Program-made: the position numbers and the translations under genes
NCBI GenBank assembly: GCA_023261135.1
Contig: JALRJP010000009.1
Coordinates: 1-35,506 of the forward strand
DNA: 35,506 bases
Source of the DNA: Burkholderiaceae bacterium
Lineage (GTDB): Bacteria; Pseudomonadota; Gammaproteobacteria; Burkholderiales; Burkholderiaceae_A
Reading direction: 5' to 3'
Shown: one piece after another, positions 10,637-20,709 of the stretch
Layout: the number at the start of each line of letters is the position of its first letter
Numbering within the stretch: position 1 is the stretch's first letter
The notes under the pieces: generated by a model
Databases searched by the model: none
Told to the model about the DNA's origin: nothing
Seen by the model: the letters and a program-made list of their open reading frames with translations, nothing else

Positions 10637-13600
10637 GCAAGGCCCTTTGCATCAAGATTCAAGAGTCCATCCACCAAACGTTCCAGTCGCATAAACCGCG
10701 AACCTTTGATCCAGGCGGTGAACCCTGGACCGGGTTGTTGCATGCCAACCAAAGACTGCGTCTCTGGGATCACCTTTTGAAACTGGTCGCGAAGTGCTGC
10801 CAGCAACGAGGGCAGGTCCGCAAAGACTCGGCCAACACCAAGGGCCCGCCCTGCCCCGCTCATGGCCTCGCCAAGAAGCCAGATCTCCTCAATGCCCGCC
10901 TGGCTTGCCTTCTGCAGAACCTCTTGATGAAAGGCAGGGCCCTGCTCACCCACCTCACCCATGTCCCCCAGAACAATGAGTCTCAGCCCTTGAAGGCCAG
11001 CCAAGGCTTTGACCGCTGCAAGCACGGAGTCGGGGTTGGCGTTGTAACTATCGTCAACAAGCCAAACATTGGGTCGAACCTGATGCACCTGGCCCCGGCC
11101 CTTAACGGGTACAAAGCGCGATAGCCCTCGCTGTAAGTTCTTCGGCGTAACGCCCAGGGCTATCGCCAGCCCCGCAGCTGCAGCAAGATTGCTTGCGTAA
11201 TGCTCGCCAATGGCAGGCAGTCGCACAGGACCAAGGGTTTCCGTCTCGGCCTCAGAGAAGGAGCTGGCATCCCCAGGCCACTCAAGCAAAAGACTAACCT
11301 CAAGGCTTGGGCCCGGCTCGCTACGTGCGCGAAGCTCGAGGCTTGGCTGAACTAACTTGGGCTGCTCCCAGGCGGTTGGGCTTGCTGACTGACCCATGAG
11401 CCCAAACCGAATGAGTTGAACATCGGGTCGTGACTGCAGGCTTCCCGCCCATAGAGGCTCGTGGTCGGTATCGCAAGGTAAAGCCGCGTAGCCCTTGGGC
11501 TGAATAAAGCCAAGGGCTGCACCATTTTCTTTCGCACAAGCCTCCACGGTCTGCATAAATTCTTGGTGCTCGCGCTGAGCATTGGTAATAACCACCGCAT
11601 TCGGGGCGGCTGCTCGGGCAAGCTGCTCAATCTCATTAGGGTGATTCATGCCGATTTCAACCACGGCCACCCGATGTCTTGGCCTGAGTCCCACCAAGGT
11701 CATGGGCAGACCAATATGGTTATTCAAATTCCCCGAGGTGGCGTGGACCTGTCCCAGACCAAAGGCCTCGGTCACTGCCAGGCGTGTCATTTCTTTCACG
11801 GTTGTCTTGCCGTTGGACCCAAGTACCGCACCCAAAGAGCCACCCCACCACTGCCGCCATTGGCCAGCAATACATAAAAAGGCCTGCTGCACATCGGGAA
11901 CAAGAATGAGTCGCTTGCTCTGTTCGGCGGTTAGGTCGCCCGGCAGATCGTCTCGGCGATCGACAAGGGCGGCACGTGCGCCTTGCTGAAAAACTCGGCC
12001 AAGAAAATCGTGACCATCGAATGTCTCGCCCTTCAAGGCGATAAAAAGATTGTTTCGACAGGGCTGACGACTGTCGGTAAGGATGCCACTAACCGGCTGC
12101 TGCCAGTCCCAAGGCACGACCGAAAGACCGTCTACTGAATAGGCTCCCGCCCCAGGCGCATCAAGCAACAAACCGTCATTCTTCAACCACTGGCAGATGG
12201 TCTGCAGGCTTGGCAAGGGACGGTAACTTTCAAGAAATTGCAGGCCAACCTGTCGGTCGTCAAAGGGCAGGCGAACCCCTTGCACCTCCTGATAAACCTC
12301 ATGGCCCTTTCCAGCAATTAAAATCTGATCCCCGGGGCCCGCAAGGTCGATGGCCTTGGCAATGGCGAGCCGACGATCAAGCTCAACAAGAACATGCGGC
12401 CGTTGTTCATCCGTAAGACCCGCAAGAATCTGATTCACGATTTCTTGTGCAGACTCTGTTCTTGGATTGTCCGAGGTAACCACCAATCGGTCGGCGTGCG
12501 CATAGGCGACTTTGGCCATGAGTGGCCGCTTAACCGCATCACGATCCCCTCCACAGCCAAAGACCAGAATCAAGTCTCCTCCCGATGCCTCCGCCAAGGG
12601 CCTTAAGGCCCGAAGGACCTGGGCAAGGGCATCGGCCGTATGCGCGAAGTCAACCCACACAGTTGGCCGGTTAAGACTCAGGCGCTCGGGCGAGACCGAC
12701 TTGCCTTTAAAAGGCTCAAGCCTTTGAAGGCGCCCCTCGGGAAGAACAAGTCGACTAAGGGCATGCAAGACGCGATCGGCTGGATAGCCGTGGGCATGAA
12801 GCAGCCCGGCGACGACCGCCGCATTTTGTAAGTTATGCAGACCGGGCAAAGGAAAGTCCCTAACCCCAGGGCTTGTCGTTATGTCGCCAGCATTCGCATT
12901 CGTAATGCGCAGCCCGAGTTGAGGCAGACCAGCCTGCATTGATTGGGTCAAGAGCGTTATAGAATGCGAGGACAGTGCAGCGCTGTGCGCAACGCGGGAG
13001 GGCAAGGAAGCGGCCAGAGAGACTTGCGAGCTTTTTTCATTCCCAGTCAGGGGAGCAACAGAGGCTTGCATAAGATTTCGGCAATGCCTTGCAGCTTCAA
13101 CAATAACGTCAGGCAAGGGCTCCTGCCCCTCGATGGGATCCGCGATAACCGCATGACCAAGACCCGGCGCCTCAAACAACAAGGCCTTGGCCTGGGCATA
13201 GGCCTGAAGACTTCCATGGAAATCGAGATGATCCTGAGCGAAGCTTGTCAGCCCCGCGGCCTGAATCGTACAGCCCGTCAGCCTATAGCTCACAAGGCCA
13301 ATGGAGCTTGCCTCAAGGCAGACATGTTCAACCCCCCGACGTAAAAAATCGGCCAGCCAGACCTGCAGACTCACGGCGTCAAGACTTGTCAGACCAGGCT
13401 CGGCAAGTTGACGAGTCAGCGGGTCATCCTGACCGGGAACATAGGGCGCTCTGGGCCGAATGGGTTCAAAGCTAAAAATACCGAGGGTTCCAATACAGGC
13501 CGATCGTGCACCAAGCAAGGCCAGACTGCGGGCGAGCCCGTAACAGGCCGTCGTCTTACCATTGGTCCCGGTCACCGCTGTGAGCTTAAGTCGGTCAGAA

Positions 13601-13947
13601 GGTCTACCGTAAAAATAAGACGCAATCAGGCCGGCATGCTGCCGAAGATTCTCTACAAAATACACAGGCAGATCAGACCTTGATCGATCAGAGGTCGGAG
13701 ACTGCTCGCGCGTCCAGGCCTCAACCGCTGGCGCATAGGTCTGGTCAAGCACCATGCCTCCTGCGGCCTTCTCGCGGCATGCCGAGAGCAGGGCCTCTAG
13801 ATTCATTGTCTTACCAGGCAGTGCAAGCAGCCAGTCGCCCTCGACAAGTCTTTGAACCTGAGAGACAAGCTGTCCGCTGCAACGCCGACGGATCTGCTCG
13901 GCATGCGCCTGACTGCCTGGATCCTCGATAGCCAGGGGATGAATCAA
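10624..13947 (-). CDS. murE-murF: Bifunctional MurE-MurF fusion (UDP-MurNAc-tripeptide synthetase + UDP-MurNAc-tripeptide:D-Ala-D-Ala ligase)
   Basis: One 1107-codon ORF. MurE half (~12225-13947): [24 protein letters not shown] and [11 protein letters not shown] (DNPR, meso-DAP signature). MurF half (~10624-12200): [64 protein letters not shown] start overlaps the ftsI stop. Confidence 0.96.
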   Translation of the reverse strand: MIHPLAIEDPGSQAHAEQIRRRCSGQLVSQVQRLVEGDWLLALPGKTMNLEALLSACREKAAGGMVLDQTYAPAVEAWTREQSPTSDRSRSDLPVYFVENLRQHAGLIASYFYGRPSDRLKLTAVTGTNGKTTACYGLARSLALLGARSACIGTLGIFSFEPIRPRAPYVPGQDDPLTRQLAEPGLTSLDAVSLQVWLADFLRRGVEHVCLEASSIGLVSYRLTGCTIQAAGLTSFAQDHLDFHGSLQAYAQAKALLFEAPGLGHAVIADPIEGQEPLPDVIVEAARHCRNLMQASVAPLTGNEKSSQVSLAASLPSRVAHSAALSSHSITLLTQSMQAGLPQLGLRITNANAGDITTSPGVRDFPLPGLHNLQNAAVVAGLLHAHGYPADRVLHALSRLVLPEGRLQRLEPFKGKSVSPERLSLNRPTVWVDFAHTADALAQVLRALRPLAEASGGDLILVFGCGGDRDAVKRPLMAKVAYAHADRLVVTSDNPRTESAQEIVNQILAGLTDEQRPHVLVELDRRLAIAKAIDLAGPGDQILIAGKGHEVYQEVQGVRLPFDDRQVGLQFLESYRPLPSLQTICQWLKNDGLLLDAPGAGAYSVDGLSVVPWDWQQPVSGILTDSRQPCRNNLFIALKGETFDGHDFLGRVFQQGARAALVDRRDDLPGDLTAEQSKRLILVPDVQQAFLCIAGQWRQWWGGSLGAVLGSNGKTTVKEMTRLAVTEAFGLGQVHATSGNLNNHIGLPMTLVGLRPRHRVAVVEIGMNHPNEIEQLARAAAPNAVVITNAQREHQEFMQTVEACAKENGAALGFIQPKGYAALPCDTDHEPLWAGSLQSRPDVQLIRFGLMGQSASPTAWEQPKLVQPSLELRARSEPGPSLEVSLLLEWPGDASSFSEAETETLGPVRLPAIGEHYASNLAAAAGLAIALGVTPKNLQRGLSRFVPVKGRGQVHQVRPNVWLVDDSYNANPDSVLAAVKALAGLQGLRLIVLGDMGEVGEQGPAFHQEVLQKASQAGIEEIWLLGEAMSGAGRALGVGRVFADLPSLLAALRDQFQKVIPETQSLVGMQQPGPGFTAWIKGSRFMRLERLVDGLLNLDAKGLACSS

Positions 13948-15836
13948 AGCAGCCCCTCTTCTTGGCCTACGCGTGTGGGCTGAACCCGAACAGCAGGGTC
14001 AGGGGACATCTGCATGCGTCGCAGACTGTCACCCGCGACGCGCGCGAAGACAGGTGCCGCCACCTCGCCGCCGTAATGGCCCTGCTTGCTGGGCTCATCG
14101 ACAACAACGCCAATGACAAGCCTTGGCGCAGCAGCAGGTGCAAAGCCAATGAAAGATCCAACATAACGATCTTTGGCATAACCGCCTGCGACCGACTTGT
14201 GAACCGTCCCGGTTTTCCCCGCGACACGAAAGCCTTCAAGCTGAGCCCTTGAGCCTGTGCCGTCAGGGCCTGCAGCCTGAGAGAGCATGTCGCGAACTGC
14301 TGCCGCGGTCTTTGCGCTAAAAACGGGTGTACCCATAACTGGGCCATTCACCGGAGTCATGCGCAGATCCACACGATCGCCATTGCGCGCAAAGACCGTG
14401 TAAGCCTGAACCATCTGCAGCAAGGAGGCAGAGAGTCCATAGCCGTATGAGAGCGTGGCTTTGTCAATGGGCTGCCAAGACTGCCAGGGCCGCAGCCGAC
14501 CTGAGGCCTCGGCTGGAAACTGCAAGGGTGTGGCCTGGCCAAAGCCAAGGCTAGCAAAGGCATCGTACATGGCCGACGAGGGCAGACCTCGGGAGATTTG
14601 CACCATACCCACGTTGCTGGACTTCTTCACTACCTCAGTTACGGTGAGCCGGTCGTAGGCCTTTGTGTCCCTTATTGTGCGGCGGCCAATGGTCATTCGA
14701 CCATTGCCAGTGGAGATCGAGGTGGAAGGCTCAAACAAAGCCGCATCAAGGGCTGCCGCAACAACAAAGGGCTTCATGGTGGAGCCTGGTTCAAATAGAT
14801 CTGTCGCGGCACGGTTACGAACTCGGGTTGCATCAAGCTGACCCCGCTGACTAGGATCAAACGAAGGCGCGTTAGAAAGAGCAAGGAGTTCACCTGTTCG
14901 ACTGTCAACCACGACAACGGAAACCGACCTGGCCTGATGCTGGCGCCAGGCTTCCTGCGCGGCCTGATAGGCAATGGCTTGAATCCCTGCATCAAAAGAA
15001 AGGCGAATGTCTTCTCCTGGTACCGCGGGCTTTATGGTCTTTTGGCCGAAGGCCTGGCTGCGACCATCCACCACAAGCCGCTCTTCGCCATTCGTACCCC
15101 GAAGCGTTTTTTCCATTTGACGCTCAAGCCCTTCAAGGCCTTGGTCTTGGCTGTTGGTAAAGCCTATTAGGTTGGCAAAGGCAGCACCATGCGGGTAATA
15201 GCGTTGAAACTCTTGTTCAAGCTCAACGCCAGGTATGCGAAGGGCTCGAATCTGATCGGCCTTGGTCAGTTCAAGACCCGATGCCAAATAAAAGAATCGC
15301 GTCGTGCCCTGCACGCGAGCCTGCAGATCCTGCAGGGGTATACCAAGGATGGCGGCTAACTGGCCAAGTCGGGGATGCTTGGTATCGAAGACTTTGGGTG
15401 CAAGACCGACGCGATGCTCTGACAGGCTTACTGCCAAGACCTCCCCGTTGCGGTCGAGAATACGTCCCCTCGGAGCAGGCAAGACGATCGCCCTCTCAAA
15501 ACGATTTGCGGCACGTTTTTCCCACTGATCCACACTGACCTGCTGAAGATAAAACGATCGGCCCCATACCGTTGCAAGGCCAAGCATCAGCATGCCCAAA
15601 ACAAACTGCGAGCGGCCTGCCGTTGCCCGCCAGGTCAGAATTTTTTGGTCGGACCCTTGACCTGTTCGACCCGAAACGCCAGAAGTCTTCTTAGCCTCTG
15701 AACGTTTAACCGACTTTGCACCTAAGAGACGAGACCGTTCCGCGGACGTTGCTGCCGACCTGCCAGACCGACTCGCGCGGTCCTTTCGAGCCGCAGGCGT
15801 AAAACTTGGCCAAATAACGCTGGGCCGAACCGTCAA
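13944..15836 (-). CDS. ftsI: Peptidoglycan D,D-transpeptidase FtsI (PBP3)
   Basis: LFEPGSTMKPFVVAAALD (SxxK), KKSSNVGMV (SxN), VAGKTGTVHK (KTG); N-terminal TM; TTG start overlapping the ftsL stop. Confidence 0.96.
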   Translation of the reverse strand: MTVRPSVIWPSFTPAARKDRASRSGRSAATSAERSRLLGAKSVKRSEAKKTSGVSGRTGQGSDQKILTWRATAGRSQFVLGMLMLGLATVWGRSFYLQQVSVDQWEKRAANRFERAIVLPAPRGRILDRNGEVLAVSLSEHRVGLAPKVFDTKHPRLGQLAAILGIPLQDLQARVQGTTRFFYLASGLELTKADQIRALRIPGVELEQEFQRYYPHGAAFANLIGFTNSQDQGLEGLERQMEKTLRGTNGEERLVVDGRSQAFGQKTIKPAVPGEDIRLSFDAGIQAIAYQAAQEAWRQHQARSVSVVVVDSRTGELLALSNAPSFDPSQRGQLDATRVRNRAATDLFEPGSTMKPFVVAAALDAALFEPSTSISTGNGRMTIGRRTIRDTKAYDRLTVTEVVKKSSNVGMVQISRGLPSSAMYDAFASLGFGQATPLQFPAEASGRLRPWQSWQPIDKATLSYGYGLSASLLQMVQAYTVFARNGDRVDLRMTPVNGPVMGTPVFSAKTAAAVRDMLSQAAGPDGTGSRAQLEGFRVAGKTGTVHKSVAGGYAKDRYVGSFIGFAPAAAPRLVIGVVVDEPSKQGHYGGEVAAPVFARVAGDSLRRMQMSPDPAVRVQPTRVGQEEGLL

Positions 15837-16132
15837 GGGGAAGCCTCAGCTAGGCGCGCGTTGGTCACGGGCATAGGTAGATAAATGGTCTGCTCGGAGC
15901 CAATTGGCACCATGCCAAGGTTCGATCGCGCCGTCTGCTCAAGCCGTGCGGGTGTCTTTAAGCTTGCGACCGAGACCTCCAGGTTTTCGACCTCCGAGGC
16001 ACGGCGCTCGACCAGGCGCTCAAGCCTTTGGGACTCCGCAAAAAGCCGCCTCTCGTGATAACGCGCATTCACCAAGGCCAGTGCCGTCATCACAAGCGCG
16101 ACCGCAATCCAGCCATTCGGTAAGCGGTTCAT
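15833..16132 (-). CDS. ftsL: Cell division protein FtsL
   Basis: Small (99 aa) single-TM protein (GWIAVALVMTALALVNARYHERRLFAESQRLERLVERRASEVENLEVSVASL...) between rsmH and ftsI; ATG overlaps the rsmH stop. Confidence 0.92.
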   Translation of the reverse strand: MNRLPNGWIAVALVMTALALVNARYHERRLFAESQRLERLVERRASEVENLEVSVASLKTPARLEQTARSNLGMVPIGSEQTIYLPMPVTNARLAEASP

Positions 16133-17217
16133 GACTGCACCCCCTTCTCTTTAGTCGATTCTTGATTCGTTCTCAGGCATTCGGCCACACGTAAAATGGC
16201 GCTTCGGGCACGAGGATTGGCCGCAAGCTCTTCAGCATCGGGCCTAAGTCGGGCAAGCTTTCGCAGCCACGGGCCCGCTGTGTCTAACTGCCGGGGACCG
16301 GCAGCTTGGGCGAGAAGGGCGAACTGAGCACGGCCCATGCCGGGTGTGCGCCTTATTCTCTGATCCATGGGTCTTGAGGCCTCATCAATGAACTGCTTGA
16401 CCAATCGGTCCTCAAGCGAATGAAAGCTAATCACCGCTAGCCTTGCCTGGTGGCCAAGCCAACGACGAACCTGAGAAAGCAGGCTGGCGAGCTGGTCGAG
16501 CTCTTGGTTCACCGCAATACGAAGCGCCTGAAAAGTTCGAGTCGCGGGATGATGGCCGGACTCCGCGCGTCCACCATGCCGACCCAGAACCTTCTCGACA
16601 AGCTGCGCGAGCGCTCGTGTGGTTTGAAGGGCAGGTGCCTGTCCGATGCGCGCCTGCTCGAGACGGTCAAGAATGGCAGTCGCCACCTTACGCGCGTGAC
16701 GCTCCTCGCCAAACCGGCGCAGACAGTCCTCGAGCTCCGCCTGAGACGTCGCCTCCAGCCATTGCCAGGCAGGCAGTCCCGTTCGAAAATCCATACGCAT
16801 ATCGAGCGGGCCGTCCCTCATAAAGCTAAAGCCGCGGTCGGCCTGGTCAAGCTGCGGAGAAGAAACGCCCAGATCCGCCAGCAGCCCGTGGATAAAGGGC
16901 TGCTGGCGTTGCACGAGCACTGACGAGAGCTCGGAAAAGGCTCTAGGCTCAAAGAGAAAACGGGAATCACTGGCCATGAGAGCCTGCGCAGACTCCAGTG
17001 CCTGAGGGTCGCGATCGAAGGCAAGCAACCGCCCCTGTGGCCCGAGCCTACGAAGTATTTCTTGGGAATGGCTCCCACGACCAAAGGTTGCATCGATGTA
17101 AAAGCCGGACGGGTCAATGACCAGCGCATCAACGGCCGCCCCAAGAAGAACAGGCTGGTGCCCGAGCCCCGCGGAGGCGGTGAGGTGGGACGACGGGCGG
17201 GTATTGGCGGCAGTCAA
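16129..17217 (-). CDS. rsmH: 16S rRNA (cytosine(1402)-N(4))-methyltransferase RsmH (MraW)
   Basis: GHQPVLLGAAVDALVIDPSGFYIDATFGRGSHSQEIL; LLADLGVSSPQLDQADRGFSFMRDGPLDMRMD; TRTFQALRIAVNQELDQL; AVISFHSLEDRLVKQFI. TTG at 17217. Confidence 0.97.
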   Translation of the reverse strand: MTAANTRPSSHLTASAGLGHQPVLLGAAVDALVIDPSGFYIDATFGRGSHSQEILRRLGPQGRLLAFDRDPQALESAQALMASDSRFLFEPRAFSELSSVLVQRQQPFIHGLLADLGVSSPQLDQADRGFSFMRDGPLDMRMDFRTGLPAWQWLEATSQAELEDCLRRFGEERHARKVATAILDRLEQARIGQAPALQTTRALAQLVEKVLGRHGGRAESGHHPATRTFQALRIAVNQELDQLASLLSQVRRWLGHQARLAVISFHSLEDRLVKQFIDEASRPMDQRIRRTPGMGRAQFALLAQAAGPRQLDTAGPWLRKLARLRPDAEELAANPRARSAILRVAECLRTNQESTKEKGVQS

Positions 17218-17690
17218 TCACGGCCACCCCGAAACTTTCGTGCGCGGACCTGCTCTTTGTGAACGCTAAGACGCGCGGGGTCCCAGAGCTCAAAGTGGCT
17301 GCCTACCCCCAGCAGCATGACCTCTCGGCCAATGCCTGCACCCTCACGCAGAACCGGATTCAAAAGAATACGACCCGCCGAATCGAGCTCGGGGGTATCG
17401 CTCAAGCCCAGCCAGAATCTTCGGCGCTCTTGTCCAGTGTCGTCGTCCCAGTCGAGCTCATGATCAAGAGAACCCTCCTGACTGGCTTGAGATGGCTGAT
17501 CGCCAGGCTGTGTCAGCCGCTCGACGCGTCGCGACCATTGGTCATAGGGCATAAGCAAAAGGCAGCCGTCGTTGCTTTCGAGCAGAGCCACATGGCCTGC
17601 AGAGGCCTGATGCAAGGCATCCCGATAACGCGTTGGTAGCGTCATTCGGCCTTTCACATCCAGGCTAAGGGCAGAAATTCCCGAAAACAT
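17214..17690 (-). CDS. mraZ: Transcriptional regulator MraZ
   Basis: MFSGISALSLDVKGRMTLPTRYRDALH (AbrB/MraZ fold start). ATG at 17690 is preferred over the tracked GTG at 17708, which lies inside the operator repeats. Confidence 0.95.
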   Translation of the reverse strand: MFSGISALSLDVKGRMTLPTRYRDALHQASAGHVALLESNDGCLLLMPYDQWSRRVERLTQPGDQPSQASQEGSLDHELDWDDDTGQERRRFWLGLSDTPELDSAGRILLNPVLREGAGIGREVMLLGVGSHFELWDPARLSVHKEQVRARKFRGGRD

Positions 17691-17693
17691 TGG

Positions 17694-17728
17694 CCCACTA
17701 ATCCCCACTTTTTCACACGATTCCCCAC
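17694..17728 (-). promoter_or_regulatory. Putative MraZ operator: 10-bp-phased GTGGG direct repeats
   Basis: Plus-strand CCCAC at 17694-17698, 17704-17708 and 17724-17728, with degenerate CACAC at 17714-17718. On the minus strand this is GTGGG-N5-GTGTG-N5-GTGGG-N5-GTGGG directly upstream of the mraZ ATG, matching the known TGGGN/N5 MraZ-box pattern. Confidence 0.85.
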
Positions 17729-17755
17729 TTTATGCAAAAGTCAAGAATCGGTCAA
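17727..17755 (-). promoter_or_regulatory. Putative sigma70-type Pmra promoter of the dcw cluster
   Basis: Minus strand TTGACC (17750-17755) - 17 bp - TAAAGT (17727-17732); the -10 abuts the first GTGGG repeat. Confidence 0.6.
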
Positions 17756-17882
17756 GCGAGTGCAGCGGATTTTTTCTTTGTAAACAAATACTTAGAGAGG
17801 GTTTCTTGAGCCAGATTTGAGCTTAAGATTCCCATTTAAATCAAGAGGATAAGTCATTATATTTAAAGTGGTTTATGAAAAA

Positions 17883-18264
17883 GGAAGTGGGCCTGTAGGC
17901 CGGATTCTGTTACGGACCCTGGCCACCCTCGACCAGGATCTATAGCGGCCATCCCTCTAGGCCTGGCATTGCTGCCAGGCTCAAGCCACCTACCCGCACA
18001 CTTGAGCGGGACGCCCTTCGGGCCCATTCGACACGTCGATTGAACCCACGTGTGCCTATTTGGTGTTGCTCCGGGTGGAGGTTACCGCGTTTCACATCCT
18101 TGCGACCCGAAGGCCTCAATTACTCGTCTCTGTGGCCCTATTCCTCGCCTTGGGTGGGCATCTCATCCCACTTGCTGCGTACGGCCGTTAGCCGTCACCC
18201 TTCCCTATGGAGTCCGGACCTTCCTCTCCTGATCATGTCAGCAGCGACCGCCCAGCCCACTTCC
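17883..18264 (-). ncRNA. rnpB: RNase P RNA (type A)
   Basis: Minus strand contains GAGAGGAAGGTCCGGACTCCATAGGG (universal 5' P4 region). 5' GGAAGTGGGC (18255-18264) is complementary to 3' GCCCACTTCC (17883-17892), forming P1. 3' end CCGGCCTACAGGCCCACTTCC is followed by a T-rich run. Confidence 0.93.
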
Positions 18265-18308
18265 GTTAGAAATGATACTCGCGCTCCCCGCTCTCTTAGA
18301 GGATTCTT

Positions 18309-19409
18309 TTAAATGCGACCCGCAAACTTCCAGCGCAGAGTCTGACCCGCCGCCAAAGGAATTAAAGTGTGTCCCTCGTGGCGAATACGTTCGGGAACAA
18401 CATGATCTTGACGAACGAGCTCAACCCGACCCGATGCCCGCGGCAGGCCATAGAAATCAGCCCCGAAGCCACTAACAAAGTCTTCGAGCCGGGGCAAAGC
18501 CCGCGCCTCGTCAAAGACCTGGGCGTAGAGTTCCAAAGCAAAGGCCGCTGAGAAGCAGCCCGCACAACCACAATCGGCCTCTTTTAGCGATTGGTCGTGG
18601 GGCGCCGAATCAGTCCCCATAAAAAAGCGAGGGCTGCCCGAAATAGCGGCCGCAACCAAGGCCTGCCGATGGGGTTCACGCTTGAGAATCGGCAGACAGT
18701 AGTAGTGAGGCCGTAGCCCGCCTCGGAAAAGTGCGTTGCGGTTATAGAGCAGATGCTGTGGCGTGATGGTGGCAGCAATGGCCCCATCAGACTCGCGCAC
18801 ATAGTCAACCGCCTCGCGCGTGGTGGCATGCTCAAAAACAATACGAAGTTCAGGATGACGTTGACGCAGAGGAATGAGCCGCTCCTCAATAAACCGTGCC
18901 TCTCGATCGAAGACATCCACCTCGGCGGCCGTGACCTCGCCGTGAACGCACAAGACCACAGACTTCTTGGCCATACGTTCAAAGACTGGGTCAAGCGCCT
19001 CGAGATTGGTCACACCTGCATCGGAATGCGTGGTCGCGCCCGCGGGGTAGAGCTTAAACGCCAAGACATGAGGACTGTCCGCGGCGCGGTCAATCTCCTC
19101 GCGACTTGTCTTGTCAGTCAGGTAGAGCGTCATGCACGGATTAAAACCAGAGGCCTGTTCGGCCTTAAGCGCCCCAAGAATTCGTTCACGGTAGGCTTCG
19201 GCCATAGCCACGCTAACAACAGGGGGCTGCAGGTTGGGCATGACCAAGGCACGCCCAACCTGCGCTGCCGAATAGGGGGCCACCGCCTGGAGCATAGCCC
19301 CGTCACGCAAATGCAAATGCCAGTCGTCGGGCTCGCGAAGCTGTAGGCTTGTTTTGTTATCGGTTCGCGCCTGAAGTGCAGGCTTGCTGTTCGATTCGTT
19401 CGGGGTCAT
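18309..19409 (-). CDS. pyrC: Dihydroorotase (PyrC, type II)
   Basis: LREPDDWHLHLRDGAML (HxH metal motif); FKLYPAGATTHSDAGV; VCVHGEVT; RIVFEHATTREAVDYV; FFMGTDSAPH. Start MTPNESN at 19409. Confidence 0.94.
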   Translation of the reverse strand: MTPNESNSKPALQARTDNKTSLQLREPDDWHLHLRDGAMLQAVAPYSAAQVGRALVMPNLQPPVVSVAMAEAYRERILGALKAEQASGFNPCMTLYLTDKTSREEIDRAADSPHVLAFKLYPAGATTHSDAGVTNLEALDPVFERMAKKSVVLCVHGEVTAAEVDVFDREARFIEERLIPLRQRHPELRIVFEHATTREAVDYVRESDGAIAATITPQHLLYNRNALFRGGLRPHYYCLPILKREPHRQALVAAAISGSPRFFMGTDSAPHDQSLKEADCGCAGCFSAAFALELYAQVFDEARALPRLEDFVSGFGADFYGLPRASGRVELVRQDHVVPERIRHEGHTLIPLAAGQTLRWKFAGRI

Positions 19410-19416
19410 GGAATCA

Positions 19417-20709
19417 CTATGCCATGACCAAGAGAATACGAATGTCATTGACATTCGTTCGTGTGGGTCCGGTGCGTAAGTCCGTTCCTAAGGCCCGAAA
19501 AAGACTTAAGGCGTCGTTATTGTCCAAATAGGCTCTGGGCTCAAGACCCTTTGAACGGGCCTGAGTTAAAAAATCGGGGCTAAAGTAGGCGCCAGCCGCG
19601 TCACTGGAACCGTCAATGCCATCGCTGTCGGCAGCCAGGCCCCAGACGCATGGCTCCACACCAAGCGCTTCCAGTGCCAGGGTGTGGGCGAGCAGAAATT
19701 CCGTACAACGGCCACCCTGGCCGGAGCCGCGAACCGTCACCGTGCACTCCCCTCCCGAGACCAGGGCGATGGGCCGCTTGAATTCCGAGATGCGGTTATT
19801 TGCGAGCTCGCGAACCAGAGAGGCCATTACCCCGGCCACATCCCGTGCCTCGCCTGTGACCCCATCACCCAGGCAAAGCGTCTGAAAACCCTGCTCGCGC
19901 AGGACGTCACTGGCAGCATCCAGGCTAGCTTTTGCGGTTGCAAGCATCAATGTCTTTGCATGGGCGAGCCGTAGATCACCAGGCTTTGGCGTTTCTGCAA
20001 TCTCGCCCCTGCAGCCTGCCTCCAGGCGGTTCCTTACGGAACCCGGTGGCGTAACCCCCCAGCGGGCAAGCACTTGGCGCGCATCATCAAAGCTGCTTGG
20101 ATCGGGGTCGCATGGGCCAGAGGCGATGTCGGAGGGTTGATCACCAACCACATCTGAAATCACAAGGGTATGCACTGGGGCCTTCGACATCAGCGCAAGC
20201 TGCCCGCCCTGCAGGCGCGAAAGATGCTTTCGAACCACATTCATTTCTTGAATGGGAGCGCCACTTCGAAGCAGCTGCTGAGTAACCCCACGAAGGTCAT
20301 CCATCGTAAGGCCTTCGGCAGGAAGGGCAAGCAGACTGGACCCACCGCCCGAGACCAACACAATAAGTTGATCCTCGGGACTGAGCTCAGTCACTTTTTG
20401 GGCAAGTCGCTGCGCGGCCATCTGGCCAGCGTCGTCAGGCACAGGGTGGCCAGCCTCCACACACTGAAGACGGTTGAGCGGCAGACCATGGGCATAACGT
20501 GTAATGACCAAGCCGTCGAGCGGCGCATGCTGGGGCCAGAGCTGCTCCACTGCACGCGCCATGCTCGCAGCCGCCTTGCCCGCACCCACGACATAAGTCC
20601 TTCCCCGCGGTGGGCTGGGCAGTTGGCTAAGCGCCAGGCATTGCAAGGGGTCTGCCGCAGCAACGGCTGCCTGATAGGCCTGTTGAAGAAGACCTACAGG
20701 CGAGATCAT
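19417..20709 (-). CDS. Glycerate 2-kinase / TtuD-like (MOFRL-DUF4147 family)
   Basis: VVGAGKAAASMARAVE; VEAGHPVPDDAGQ; LIVLVSGGGSSLLALPAEGLT; NVVRKHLSRLQGGQLA; ISDVVGDQPSDIASGPCDPDPSSF; GLAADSDGIDGSSDAAGA. Confidence 0.9.
   Translation of the reverse strand: MISPVGLLQQAYQAAVAAADPLQCLALSQLPSPPRGRTYVVGAGKAAASMARAVEQLWPQHAPLDGLVITRYAHGLPLNRLQCVEAGHPVPDDAGQMAAQRLAQKVTELSPEDQLIVLVSGGGSSLLALPAEGLTMDDLRGVTQQLLRSGAPIQEMNVVRKHLSRLQGGQLALMSKAPVHTLVISDVVGDQPSDIASGPCDPDPSSFDDARQVLARWGVTPPGSVRNRLEAGCRGEIAETPKPGDLRLAHAKTLMLATAKASLDAASDVLREQGFQTLCLGDGVTGEARDVAGVMASLVRELANNRISEFKRPIALVSGGECTVTVRGSGQGGRCTEFLLAHTLALEALGVEPCVWGLAADSDGIDGSSDAAGAYFSPDFLTQARSKGLEPRAYLDNNDALSLFRALGTDLRTGPTRTNVNDIRILLVMA

Noticed and set aside
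18040-18312. 90-aa plus-strand ORF and its 60-aa neighbour
   Set aside because: Lie on the complement of the RNase P RNA gene, explained by conserved RNA sequence.
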